DNA of 12,233 bases from Bacillota bacterium (GTDB lineage Bacteria > Bacillota > Clostridia > Lachnospirales > Lachnospiraceae): contig JAGFXQ010000076.1 of assembly GCA_017861355.1 (NCBI GenBank), positions 1 through 12,233 on the forward strand. The letters are read 5' to 3'. Within the stretch, counting starts at the first letter, position 1. The number at the start of each line of letters is the position of its first letter. Both the position numbers and the translations under genes were made by a program. The notes beneath the pieces are model-generated. The model was given only the letters and a program-made list of their open reading frames with translations. It had not been told where the DNA came from and did no database searches. This document shows, piece after piece, positions 6,378 through 12,233 of this stretch.

Positions 6378-7133
6378 ATGAAGACACCCGGTGAAACATT
6401 AGTTGAAATAAAAAACCTGAATAAGAAGTTTGATGACACGTCCGTACTCAAGGATATATCCCTTGATATACATCAAGGAGAGGTGGTTGTTCTACTAGGA
6501 CCTTCCGGCTGTGGTAAGAGTACATTGCTTCGATGTATCAACGGTCTGGAGAAGATTCAAGGTGGTGAGATTATCTTGGAAGGAGAGAAGCTGAACGAAC
6601 AAACGAAGAGAATGCATCTGATTCGTCAGAAGATCGGAATGGTTTTTCAAAGCTATGATTTATTTCCACACATGACCGTTCTGGAGAATATCATTCTTGG
6701 TCCGAGAAAGGCTGAGAAGAGAGCTAAGAAAGAGGTAGTTAAGGAGGCTGAGGAGTTATTGCAAAGGGTTGGACTACTTGATAAGAAAAACGCCTATCCG
6801 AGACAGCTTTCCGGAGGTCAGAAGCAAAGAGTAGCAATTGTCAGAGCCTTATGCATGCATCCAAAAATCATGCTGTTTGACGAAGTTACAGCAGCTCTTG
6901 ATCCTGAAATGGTTCGGGAGGTTCTCGATGTAATGCTGAAACTGGCAAAGGACGGAATGACAATGGTAATTGTTACACATGAAATGCAGTTTGCGAAAGC
7001 GGTTGCAGATCGGATTATCTTTCTGGATAACGGAATAATCGTTGAGGAAAGTGATCCGCAGACTTTTTTCACTAATCCGAGTACGGACAGAGCAAAACAA
7101 TTTCTAAATTTATTCGAATTTGATGCCATATAA
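6378..7133 (+). CDS. Amino-acid ABC transporter ATP-binding protein
   Basis: This 251-residue ATPase powers the importer from the cytoplasmic face. Motifs are complete: Walker A G-P-S-G-C-G-K-S-T (41-49), Q-loop Q91 in M-V-F-Q-S-Y-D-L-F-P-H, signature L-S-G-G-Q (144-148), Walker B I-M-L-F-D-E (164-169), D-loop A-L-D-P-E (173-177) and switch histidine H201. The frame is open back to an ATG at 6318 inside the permease, with another at 6360. I chose 6378 because it gives the normal family N terminus and has GGAGG at 6362-6366, though the 11-base spacing is slightly long. The gap from the previous stop is five bases. Length is normal for polar-amino-acid ATPases (about 240-250). Confidence 0.93.
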   Translation: MKTPGETLVEIKNLNKKFDDTSVLKDISLDIHQGEVVVLLGPSGCGKSTLLRCINGLEKIQGGEIILEGEKLNEQTKRMHLIRQKIGMVFQSYDLFPHMTVLENIILGPRKAEKRAKKEVVKEAEELLQRVGLLDKKNAYPRQLSGGQKQRVAIVRALCMHPKIMLFDEVTAALDPEMVREVLDVMLKLAKDGMTMVIVTHEMQFAKAVADRIIFLDNGIIVEESDPQTFFTNPSTDRAKQFLNLFEFDAI

Positions 7134-7183
7134 GATGGTTCAAATATAAATATGGGTAAATCCCAAGAAGAGAGGATAATAAA

Positions 7184-8101
7184 ATGAAAAAGACATCAAA
7201 ATTAATCGCTTTACTACTCAGCATTACACTAATGGTGATCAGCTTAGTGGCTTGTCAAGAAAGCTCAGATACAAAAGATACCGCTGGAAAGAGTGAGACG
7301 GCAGCACCGTCCGATACTGCAGCGAATGATGTGGCAGCCGATTCAGGTACAGCAAGAACCTTAGATCAGATCAAGGAGAGCGGTAAAGTAGTAATCGGTG
7401 TATTCAGCGATAAGAAGCCCTTTGGTTATGTTGATGAGAATGGTGTATATCAGGGATATGATGTTTATTACGGTAATCGTATTGCCAAGGATCTTGGTGT
7501 AGAGGTAGAATACGTACCGGTAGAAGCAGCCAGCAGAGTGGAATATCTGGTTACTGCCAAAGTTGATATCATCTTAGCAAACTTTACTGTCACCAAGGAG
7601 CGTGCAGAACAGGTTGACTTTGCATTACCCTATATGAAGGTCGCTCTTGGTATCGTATCTCCGGATACTGCTTTAATTACAGATGCTTCTCAGTTGAACG
7701 GCAAGACGTTGATCGTAAGTAAGGGAACCACGGCAGAGACTTATTTTACAGAGAATTTTCCAGAGGTTAAACTCCTGAAGTTTGACCAATACAGTGAAGC
7801 TTACAATGCACTTCTAGATGGCAGGGGAGATGCACTGTCCACTGACAATACCGAGGTTCTTGCTTGGGCACTTGAGAACAAAGGGTTCAGTGTTGGAGTA
7901 GAAACCTTGGGAAGTCTTGATACAATCGCAGGTGCTGTTCAAAAGGGTAATACAGAATTATTGAACTGGTTGAATGATGAAATCAAGACTTTAGGTGAGG
8001 AGCAATTCTTCCATGCAGCATATGAAGCAACTCTGGCTCCGGTATATGGAGATGCAGCTTCTCCAGATAGCTTAGTAGTAGAAGGCGGAATAGTAGAATA
8101 A
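7184..8101 (+). CDS. Lipoprotein solute-binding protein, CjaA-like, probable cysteine binder
   Basis: This 305-residue extracytoplasmic receptor of the ABC importer starts with a signal peptide (K-K-T-S-K, hydrophobic 7-20) and lipobox L-V-A-C (21-24), so C24 should be lipidated. A Ser/Thr/Ala-rich linker (25-57) leads to an SBP family 3 fold. Ligand-site residues are in place: R140 in T-x-E-R-A-E-Q-V-D-F for the carboxylate and D221 in S-T-D-N-T for the amino group. F-G-Y-V-D-E-N-G-V-Y-Q-G-Y-D-V (80-94), I-L-A-N-F-T (130-135), A-L-P-Y-M-K-V-A-L-G (147-156) and L-G-E-E-Q-F-F-H-A-A-Y-E (270-281) closely recall Campylobacter CjaA, a cysteine-specific binding protein. That comparison is from memory. 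It is last in the operon, 50 bases after the ATPase. A small TGGG/CCCA hairpin at 7153-7165 could help raise its level. AGAGGA (7171-7176) supports the start. Confidence 0.92.
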   Translation: MKKTSKLIALLLSITLMVISLVACQESSDTKDTAGKSETAAPSDTAANDVAADSGTARTLDQIKESGKVVIGVFSDKKPFGYVDENGVYQGYDVYYGNRIAKDLGVEVEYVPVEAASRVEYLVTAKVDIILANFTVTKERAEQVDFALPYMKVALGIVSPDTALITDASQLNGKTLIVSKGTTAETYFTENFPEVKLLKFDQYSEAYNALLDGRGDALSTDNTEVLAWALENKGFSVGVETLGSLDTIAGAVQKGNTELLNWLNDEIKTLGEEQFFHAAYEATLAPVYGDAASPDSLVVEGGIVE

Positions 8102-8113
8102 CAGAATGAATAG

Positions 8114-8165
8114 AATAACCCTGTGGATTGAAATGGTTAAGTGTCAATCTCACAGGGTTATTTTT
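8114..8165 (+). terminator. Terminator of the transporter operon, possibly bidirectional
   Basis: AATAACCCTGTG (8114-8125) pairs with CACAGGGTTATT (8151-8162). An inner GATTGA/TCAATC stem (8126-8131 with 8144-8149) adds six pairs across one bulged T (8150), with a 12-base loop. Five T residues (8161-8165) complete it. The convergent larE gene has no other obvious terminator, and on the minus strand the hairpin is followed by a moderately T-rich tail, so it may serve both. Confidence 0.92.
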
Positions 8166-8233
8166 ATGATCTGATTTATGTCCGATAGATAGTTCCTGAA
8201 ACTAATGTATATCCCTTTGTGCTGAGAGGAGAA

Positions 8234-9079
8234 TTATTTTGTTGATGATTTTCCGTAGCTCATTTCCTGTGAGCTAAGCGTTTCATTCATACTGCCGGTG
8301 CGGTAACCGATTAGATCCAGAGACACATAAGTGAATCCGATTTTACGGAATTCTTCATAGATCTGCTGACGCAGCTTCGAATCGGAGAAGACTGCAAAGC
8401 CTTTCTCGTCTACCTCAATTCGGGCCAGATTATTGTGGATACGAACACGGACTTGCCAGATACCCAGATCAAGCAGGTATTGCTCTGCAGCATCAATCAT
8501 TTTAAGACGCTCCGGTGTGATGCTTTCTCCATAAGGGAAGCGGGAAGAAAGGCAGGCAAAAGAAGGCTTGTTCCAGGTAGAGAGACCCTGCTCTTTGGAA
8601 AGCTCTCGTATCTCAGCCTTCGTGAATCCGACTTGTCGGAGTGGACTATAGACACCTAACTCCTTCACGGCGATCAGTCCCGGACGATAATCTCCGTTGT
8701 CATCGGAATTTGAAGCTTCCGCAACAGTCTCAAATCCTTTTTCCTTTGCCACTTCACTAATCTTGGTGAAAAGCTCTGACTTACACAGATAGCAGCGGTT
8801 CTTGGGATTCTCTGAGAAGCCATCGATATCCAGTTCTTCCGAATCCACGATAACATGTTCAATTCCTCTGGAATTAGCAAATGCTATCGCTTCATCCAGC
8901 TCACGCTTGGGAAAACTGAGCGATTGTGCAGTCACTGCGATTACTTTATCTCCCAATGCTTCTCTCGCAGCATGCAATAGAAAGGTAGAATCAACACCGC
9001 CGGAAAAGGCGATGGCAACGCTGTTCATACTGACTAATAATTCTTTCAACTCACGATACTTCTCATGCAATTGATTCAT
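8234..9079 (-). CDS. larE: ATP-dependent sulfur transferase LarE (nickel-pincer nucleotide synthesis)
   Basis: This 281-residue PP-loop enzyme adds sulfur to pyridinium dicarboxylate mononucleotide during synthesis of the nickel-pincer cofactor used by lactate racemase and related enzymes. The PP-loop S-G-G-V-D-S lies at 26-31, and W-N-K-P-S-F-A-C-L-S-S-R-F-P-Y-G-E (169-185) is the LarE signature. The protein has exactly three cysteines: C96 and C99 in N-R-C-Y-L-C-K, and C176, at the position of the sacrificial Cys176 of Lactobacillus plantarum LarE. Three-cysteine LarE proteins are known to hold a [4Fe-4S] cluster and can act catalytically; the L. plantarum type has one. The frame extends 100 codons further upstream, but that part is low-complexity and passes through the promoter. 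The ATG at 9079 has AAGAGG nine bases before it. larB and larC are not in the window. Confidence 0.92.
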   Translation of the reverse strand: MNQLHEKYRELKELLVSMNSVAIAFSGGVDSTFLLHAAREALGDKVIAVTAQSLSFPKRELDEAIAFANSRGIEHVIVDSEELDIDGFSENPKNRCYLCKSELFTKISEVAKEKGFETVAEASNSDDNGDYRPGLIAVKELGVYSPLRQVGFTKAEIRELSKEQGLSTWNKPSFACLSSRFPYGESITPERLKMIDAAEQYLLDLGIWQVRVRIHNNLARIEVDEKGFAVFSDSKLRQQIYEEFRKIGFTYVSLDLIGYRTGSMNETLSSQEMSYGKSSTK

Positions 9080-9120
9080 ATGATATATCCTCTTTTCCTT
9101 CTTGTAGAATGGCTTTATAT

Positions 9121-9156
9121 GAGACATAGGATGATTTATGGCATCATTATGGTCTC
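9121..9156 (-). promoter_or_regulatory. Structured inverted repeat in the larE 5' untranslated region
   Basis: GAGAC/GTCTC (9121-9125 with 9152-9156), ATA/TAT (9126-9128 with 9148-9150) and ATGAT/ATCAT (9131-9135 with 9143-9147) nest into one hairpin with small bulges and a seven-base loop. It lies about midway between the predicted larE start site and its ribosome binding site, with no T-run after it. No known riboswitch class was recognised. Confidence 0.4.
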
Positions 9157-9196
9157 TCATCAGACAAAACCACATAAATCCTATATAAATACTATG

Positions 9197-9225
9197 ATTA
9201 TAATTTGGAATAAATATTTTGTCAA
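9197..9225 (-). promoter_or_regulatory. Consensus sigma-A promoter of larE
   Basis: On the minus strand, TTGACA (9225-9220) and TATAAT (9202-9197) are both perfect and separated by 17 bases. The transcript would start near 9190, giving a 5' leader of about 110 bases before the larE ATG. The promoter is divergent from the cad promoter at 9299-9327, with about 70 bases between the -35 boxes. Confidence 0.82.
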
Positions 9226-9298
9226 TAAGGAACGAACAGGAATAGAAAGAATGAAAGGGAATAAAAAGAAGATTATAAGAAATATTATGTAAAAGGGG

Positions 9299-9327
9299 TT
9301 GCATTTTGAGAACTAATGGAATATAAT
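9299..9327 (+). promoter_or_regulatory. Promoter of the cadC-cadA operon
   Basis: TTGCAT (9299-9304) and a perfect TATAAT (9322-9327) are 17 bases apart. Transcription would start near 9333, at the edge of the palindromic operator, so a bound repressor would block initiation. Confidence 0.8.
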
Positions 9328-9336
9328 ACAAACAAA

Positions 9337-9358
9337 CAGTTGAACAATCGTTCAACTG
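9337..9358. promoter_or_regulatory. ArsR/SmtB-family operator palindrome
   Basis: CAGTTGAAC (9337-9345) and GTTCAACTG (9350-9358) form a perfect 9-bp palindrome with a four-base centre, containing the TGAA-N6-TTCA core typical of metal-sensing ArsR/SmtB operators. The right arm is shared with a second, overlapping palindrome (GTTCA-AC-TGAAC, 9350-9361), and CAACTG repeats at 9361-9366, so more than one dimer might bind. It begins about ten bases past the -10 box and about 80 bases before the sensor gene. Confidence 0.82.
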
Positions 9359-9436
9359 AACAACTGATAGGGAATTCATTCTGTGTCACATAAATAGATG
9401 GAGTAAATTCTACCATGGAAGGAGAGAGTGATTATT

Positions 9437-9802
9437 ATGAACCAAGATAATAAAGCTGCATTTTGTGATTGCGATGTAATCCACATAGAGATTGTCGAGG
9501 AGGTTCGTCAGATTATGCCGGAAGATGAACTGCTCTATGATCTGGCCGATTTTTTTAAGGTATTCGGAGACAGCACCAGAATTAAGATATTATGGGCGTT
9601 GGACCGAAGTGAGATGTGCGTATGCGATCTGGCTGTACTGTTGAATATGACAAAGTCGGCTATCTCGCATCAACTCAAGACGCTGAGGCAGGAGAAGCTG
9701 GTCAAATACCGCAGAGACGGTAAGATTGTGTATTACTCACTGCTCGATGAACATGTCAAGAATATACTTGAGATCGGACTGGAGCATATCGGTGAGAAAT
9801 AG
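9437..9802 (+). CDS. cadC: CadC-like ArsR/SmtB metal-sensing repressor
   Basis: This 121-residue winged-helix repressor should release the operator at 9337-9358 when it binds Cd(II), Pb(II) or Zn(II). Two metal sites are visible. The cysteine site comprises C10 and C12 (F-C-D-C-D-V-I-H) plus C61 and C63 (E-M-C-V-C-D-L-A), equivalent to the CadC alpha3N site. The alpha5 site D104, H106, H117, E120 has exactly the SmtB spacing. The recognition helix is near 66-83 (L-L-N-M-T-K-S-A-I-S-H-Q-L-K-T-L), and R-R-D-G-K-I-V-Y-Y-S-L (92-102) is the wing. I prefer ATG 9437 over GTG 9428 because the AAGGAGAGAG ribosome site (9419-9428) runs into the GTG. The ATPase gene follows after 33 bases, so both are probably co-transcribed and autoregulated. 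Confidence 0.93.
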   Translation: MNQDNKAAFCDCDVIHIEIVEEVRQIMPEDELLYDLADFFKVFGDSTRIKILWALDRSEMCVCDLAVLLNMTKSAISHQLKTLRQEKLVKYRRDGKIVYYSLLDEHVKNILEIGLEHIGEK

Positions 9803-9806
9803 AATG

Positions 9807-9819
9807 ACCGCGTAGCGGT
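9807..9819 (+). repeat. Short hairpin between cadC and cadA
   Basis: ACCGC (9807-9811) and GCGGT (9815-9819) form a perfect 5-bp GC-rich stem with a GTA loop in the 33-base gap between the genes, just ahead of the cadA ribosome site (GGAGGA 9825-9830). No T-run follows, so it is not a terminator. It could set mRNA stability or relative expression. Confidence 0.5.
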
Positions 9820-9835
9820 AGGTTGGAGGAAGCGT

Positions 9836-11965
9836 ATGAGTAATAAGAAAGAATATATTCTGGAAGGTCTTTGCTGCGCAAATTGTGCTGCGCGTATTGA
9901 AGAAGAAGTGGGAGCACTGGCCCAAGTATCTGATGTGAACCTTAATCTGATGAACAATAAGCTTGTTGTAGGACTCAATACAGCAGGAACCGATATTACA
10001 ACAGCTGTTAAGAAGATCGTTGCGAGCCATGAGCCATCAATCAAGGTAGTTGATTTATCGGAACAAGGAGACAATGAAGATTCCACCTCTCACTCTGGTT
10101 CTGAGAAGAGCGAAAGTAATGAGATGACGCATTACCTGGTTCGACTTGGTGTCGCAGTGGTTATTACCGTGATATTCTCGTTCCTGAAGGAGCCAACGGT
10201 ATTAAGATTTACGTTCCTCATTATTGCATTTCTGCTTGTAGGTTATGAGATACTGCTATCCGCAATGAGGAACATAATAAAAGGGCAAGTGTTTGATGAA
10301 AATTTCCTGATGAGTATTGCATCCATTGGTGCATTTCTGATCGGTGACCATGTAGAAGCGATTGCTGTATTGGTCTTTTACGGAATTGGTGAACTGCTCC
10401 AGGACCTGGCAGTCCATAGATCGAAGAAGAATATCACCGGGCTGATGGATATCCGCCCGGATTATGCAAACATCATCGAAGGAGACAATATCCGTGTGGT
10501 ATCACCGGAGATGGTAACCGTAGGAGACACCATCCTGATTAAACCGGGTGAGCGGGTTCCTTTAGATGGCATAGTGTCGAAAGGAAACAGCTTCATCGAC
10601 ACCAGAGCACTCACCGGAGAGAGCGTACCTAGAGAAGTATTGCTCGGAGATACGGTATTATCGGGTACCATTAATACCAGTGGAGTAATCGAGGTTGAAG
10701 TTACGAAGAACTTTAGCGAAGCTACGGTTAGCAAGATTCTCGAATTGGTTCAGAATGCCGGTAGTAAAAAGGCACAAAGTGAGAAGTTTATCACCAAGTT
10801 TGCAAGGTACTATACTCCAATCGTAGTATATGCAGCGATTGCAGTAGCTGTATTTCCTCCACTGCTCGGTTTTGGTTCTTTCTCCCACTGGCTATACCGT
10901 GCGCTCAGCTTCCTGATTATATCCTGTCCGTGTGCATTGGTTATCTCCATCCCCTTAAGCTTCTTCGGGGGTATCGGCGGCGGTGCCAAGCAGGGTATTC
11001 TGATTAAGGGAGGAAATTTTCTGGATGCCTTGCAACAGGTGGATACCATCGTATTTGATAAGACCGGTACCTTAACCAAAGGAGTATTCGAAGTAGTAAA
11101 GGTTGCACCGATTGGCAATGTTACTCCCTCTGAGCTGTTGGAGCTTGCTGCTATTGCGGAGAACCACTCACTTCACCCGATTGCGAAATCAATCAAATCG
11201 TTTTACGAGAAATCCAATCCCGGAATTAGTATTGTCTCAGCTCAGATTAATGAGTTGGCGGGTTATGGCGTGTCTGCTGAGTTGGAAGATAAAATAATCT
11301 ATGCAGGTAATGATAAGCTGATGCTCAAAAATCAGATTAACATCCCTGAAGTAAATGTAAGCGGAAGTATTGTCCACATTGCGGTAGATCACAGTTATTG
11401 CGGCTATCTGGTAATTGCGGATGAATTAAAGGATGGAGTCTCAGATACCATTCGACAGCTGAAGGAATTCGGAGTACGAAGAACAATCATGCTCACCGGA
11501 GATAATGAGAATGCAGCAAAAGAGATAGCAGAAATAAGTGGTGTGGATGAGTATCAGGCACAGTTGCTACCTCAGGATAAGGTATCCTGGTTCGAACGTT
11601 ATAAATCTGAAGTTATCGGTAAGGGGAAGATTGTCTTTGTCGGTGATGGAATCAATGATGCTCCTGTTCTGGCACAGGCGGATATTGGCATCGCTATGGG
11701 TGGAGTTGGCTCAGATGCGGCAATTGAAGCGGCCGATGTAGTAATTATGAATGATGAGATTGGAAAAATTGCTACAGCCATAAAGATTGCACGCAAGACG
11801 AAGTCCATCGTTACGCAGAATATCGTCTTCGCATTGGGAGTGAAGCTACTGATCATGATTCTTGCTTTTTTTGGAGTGACATCCATTTGGTTTGCAATCT
11901 TTGCAGATGTCGGGGTGGCACTGATAGCATTATTCAATGCCATGCGCGCAATGAGGGCCAGATAA
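9836..11965 (+). CDS. cadA: Cd2+/Zn2+/Pb2+-exporting P1B-type ATPase (CadA)
   Basis: This 709-residue membrane pump uses ATP to expel soft divalent metals. In order: one N-terminal heavy-metal-associated domain with G-L-C-C-A-N-C-A (C14, C17 plus an extra C13), an acidic Ser/His linker (75-97), membrane helices, A-domain T-G-E-S (260-263), the ion-site C-P-C (364-366), phosphorylation motif D-K-T-G-T (D408), the S-L-H-P motif (445-448), T-G-D-N (554-557), hinge G-D-G-I-N-D-A-P (603-610), and the last helices with K670 and D691 in F-A-D-V-G. CPC together with a membrane aspartate in D-x-G marks the Zn/Cd/Pb subgroup rather than copper pumps. Length is normal and no motif is missing. GGAGGA sits five bases before the ATG. 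Pairing with the CadC-like sensor supports metal-induced expression. Exact metal preference cannot be read from sequence. Confidence 0.96.
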   Translation: MSNKKEYILEGLCCANCAARIEEEVGALAQVSDVNLNLMNNKLVVGLNTAGTDITTAVKKIVASHEPSIKVVDLSEQGDNEDSTSHSGSEKSESNEMTHYLVRLGVAVVITVIFSFLKEPTVLRFTFLIIAFLLVGYEILLSAMRNIIKGQVFDENFLMSIASIGAFLIGDHVEAIAVLVFYGIGELLQDLAVHRSKKNITGLMDIRPDYANIIEGDNIRVVSPEMVTVGDTILIKPGERVPLDGIVSKGNSFIDTRALTGESVPREVLLGDTVLSGTINTSGVIEVEVTKNFSEATVSKILELVQNAGSKKAQSEKFITKFARYYTPIVVYAAIAVAVFPPLLGFGSFSHWLYRALSFLIISCPCALVISIPLSFFGGIGGGAKQGILIKGGNFLDALQQVDTIVFDKTGTLTKGVFEVVKVAPIGNVTPSELLELAAIAENHSLHPIAKSIKSFYEKSNPGISIVSAQINELAGYGVSAELEDKIIYAGNDKLMLKNQINIPEVNVSGSIVHIAVDHSYCGYLVIADELKDGVSDTIRQLKEFGVRRTIMLTGDNENAAKEIAEISGVDEYQAQLLPQDKVSWFERYKSEVIGKGKIVFVGDGINDAPVLAQADIGIAMGGVGSDAAIEAADVVIMNDEIGKIATAIKIARKTKSIVTQNIVFALGVKLLIMILAFFGVTSIWFAIFADVGVALIALFNAMRAMRAR

Positions 11966-11997
11966 GACAATAACCAATCAATAAAATAAATACTTTC

Positions 11998-12039
11998 GAG
12001 AAGTGTATGAAAGCGGTCCTCCGTTTTCATACACTTTTC
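11998..12039 (+). terminator. Intrinsic terminator of the cad operon
   Basis: A 19-bp stem (11998-12016 with 12021-12039) with two G-U wobbles closes a TCCT loop. The T-run (12035-12038) is inside the 3' arm. It is very stable and lies 33 bases after the cadA stop, so operon termination is likely despite the short T tail. Confidence 0.82.
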
Positions 12040-12045
12040 TTGTAG

Positions 12046-12081
12046 GTAGCACGAGAGCTTGCTACGCGACTTGCAGTCGTG
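12046..12081. repeat. Tandem small hairpins, possible dispersed intergenic repeat
   Basis: Two adjacent stem-loops are present. GTAGCA/TGCTAC (12046-12051 with 12060-12065) has an eight-base loop. CGACT/AGTCG (12067-12071 with 12075-12079) has a TGC loop and is extendable by G-U and C-G pairs to 12065/12081. An alternative long pairing CACGA/TCGTG (12050-12054 with 12077-12081) spans both. No coding signal is seen. The compact GC-rich design within AT-rich spacer suggests a mobile or repeated intergenic element. Confidence 0.45.
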
Positions 12082-12097
12082 ATGTGAAAACTCTTTG

Positions 12098-12178
12098 TTG
12101 GCAGTTATCCGGTTTATAGCATTTCCAACATGCTTGAAAACCCATATTTTACTACACAAACTGACACATAACTGCCAA
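12098..12178. repeat. 81-bp segment bounded by perfect 11-bp inverted repeats
   Basis: TTGGCAGTTAT (12098-12108) and ATAACTGCCAA (12168-12178) are perfect inverted copies 59 bases apart. The interior has no convincing ORF. Possible readings are a tiny non-autonomous element, a large RNA hairpin, or the regulatory region of a gene beyond the window edge. A further AT-only stem (TTATATT 12191-12197 with AATATAA 12210-12216) lies outside it. Nothing else is recognisable up to 12233. Confidence 0.5.
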
Positions 12179-12233
12179 ATATTCCATTTATTATATTGGT
12201 AAAAGAACTAATATAATCCACCAACTTGCCGAT

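Noticed and set aside
9080..9379. 100-codon N-terminal extension of larE
   Set aside because: The extension is low-complexity, has no counterpart in LarE proteins, and spans the consensus larE promoter and part of the divergent cad promoter and operator. The ATG at 9079 has its own ribosome site.
9428..9436. GTG start for the CadC-like repressor
   Set aside because: The GTG overlaps the ribosome binding site itself, leaving no spacing; ATG 9437 fits better.
11599..12159. 186-codon open frame on the minus strand
   Set aside because: It is antisense to the conserved C-terminal half of CadA and runs through the cad terminator and the hairpin repeats. No ribosome site or recognisable domain; shadow frame.

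Overview
The window looks like the chromosome of an anaerobic Firmicute, most likely a Lachnospiraceae / Clostridium cluster XIVa relative. This rests on strong AGGAGG-type ribosome binding sites, near-consensus sigma-A promoters (TTGACA/TATAAT), U-tailed intrinsic terminators, low-to-moderate GC, and gene families common in that group (DUF975 membrane protein, MATE exporter, rhamnosidase-like glycoside hydrolase, clostridial CadC/CadA). The genus is an inference; there is no rRNA or other marker.

Layout. 1-1167: 3' end of a large glycoside-hydrolase-like protein cut by the window edge. 1366-3060: two integral membrane proteins of unknown function, the second a DUF975 member, closed by a terminator. 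3314-4639: a MATE-family exporter followed by a very clean terminator. 4796-8165: a five-part unit made of a promoter, a 35-codon cysteine-rich leader ORF, an intrinsic terminator placed just before the next ribosome binding site, two amino-acid ABC permeases, their ATPase, and a lipoprotein solute-binding protein resembling the cysteine-binding CjaA family, closed by a long hairpin terminator. 8234-9079 (minus strand): larE, a PP-loop sulfur transferase for the nickel-pincer nucleotide cofactor, read from a perfect-consensus promoter. 9299-12039: a heavy-metal resistance unit (promoter, palindromic operator, CadC-like ArsR/SmtB sensor, CadA-like P1B ATPase, terminator). 12040-12233: non-coding, repeat-like DNA with nested inverted repeats.

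How it fits together. The most interesting element is the leader at 4864-5050. It has the layout of a classical transcription attenuator: a translated short ORF with Cys-Cys-Cys, Cys and Cys-Cys codons, then a 7-bp hairpin plus 7 T residues, then the structural genes. The last gene of the operon independently looks like a cysteine-binding protein, so leader and cargo point to the same amino acid: low charged tRNA-Cys would stall the ribosome and let the cysteine importer be transcribed. A possible antiterminator pairing (4962-4975 with 5011-5020) fits this but is unproven.

The neighbouring genes are chemically related: cysteine import, a cysteine/Fe-S-dependent sulfur transferase, and export of thiophilic metals. 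They are separate transcription units, and a common purpose is only a possibility. The metal unit shows a textbook ArsR arrangement, with a 22-bp palindrome just after the -10 box and a sensor carrying both cysteine-type (alpha3N) and Asp/His/Glu-type (alpha5) metal ligands.
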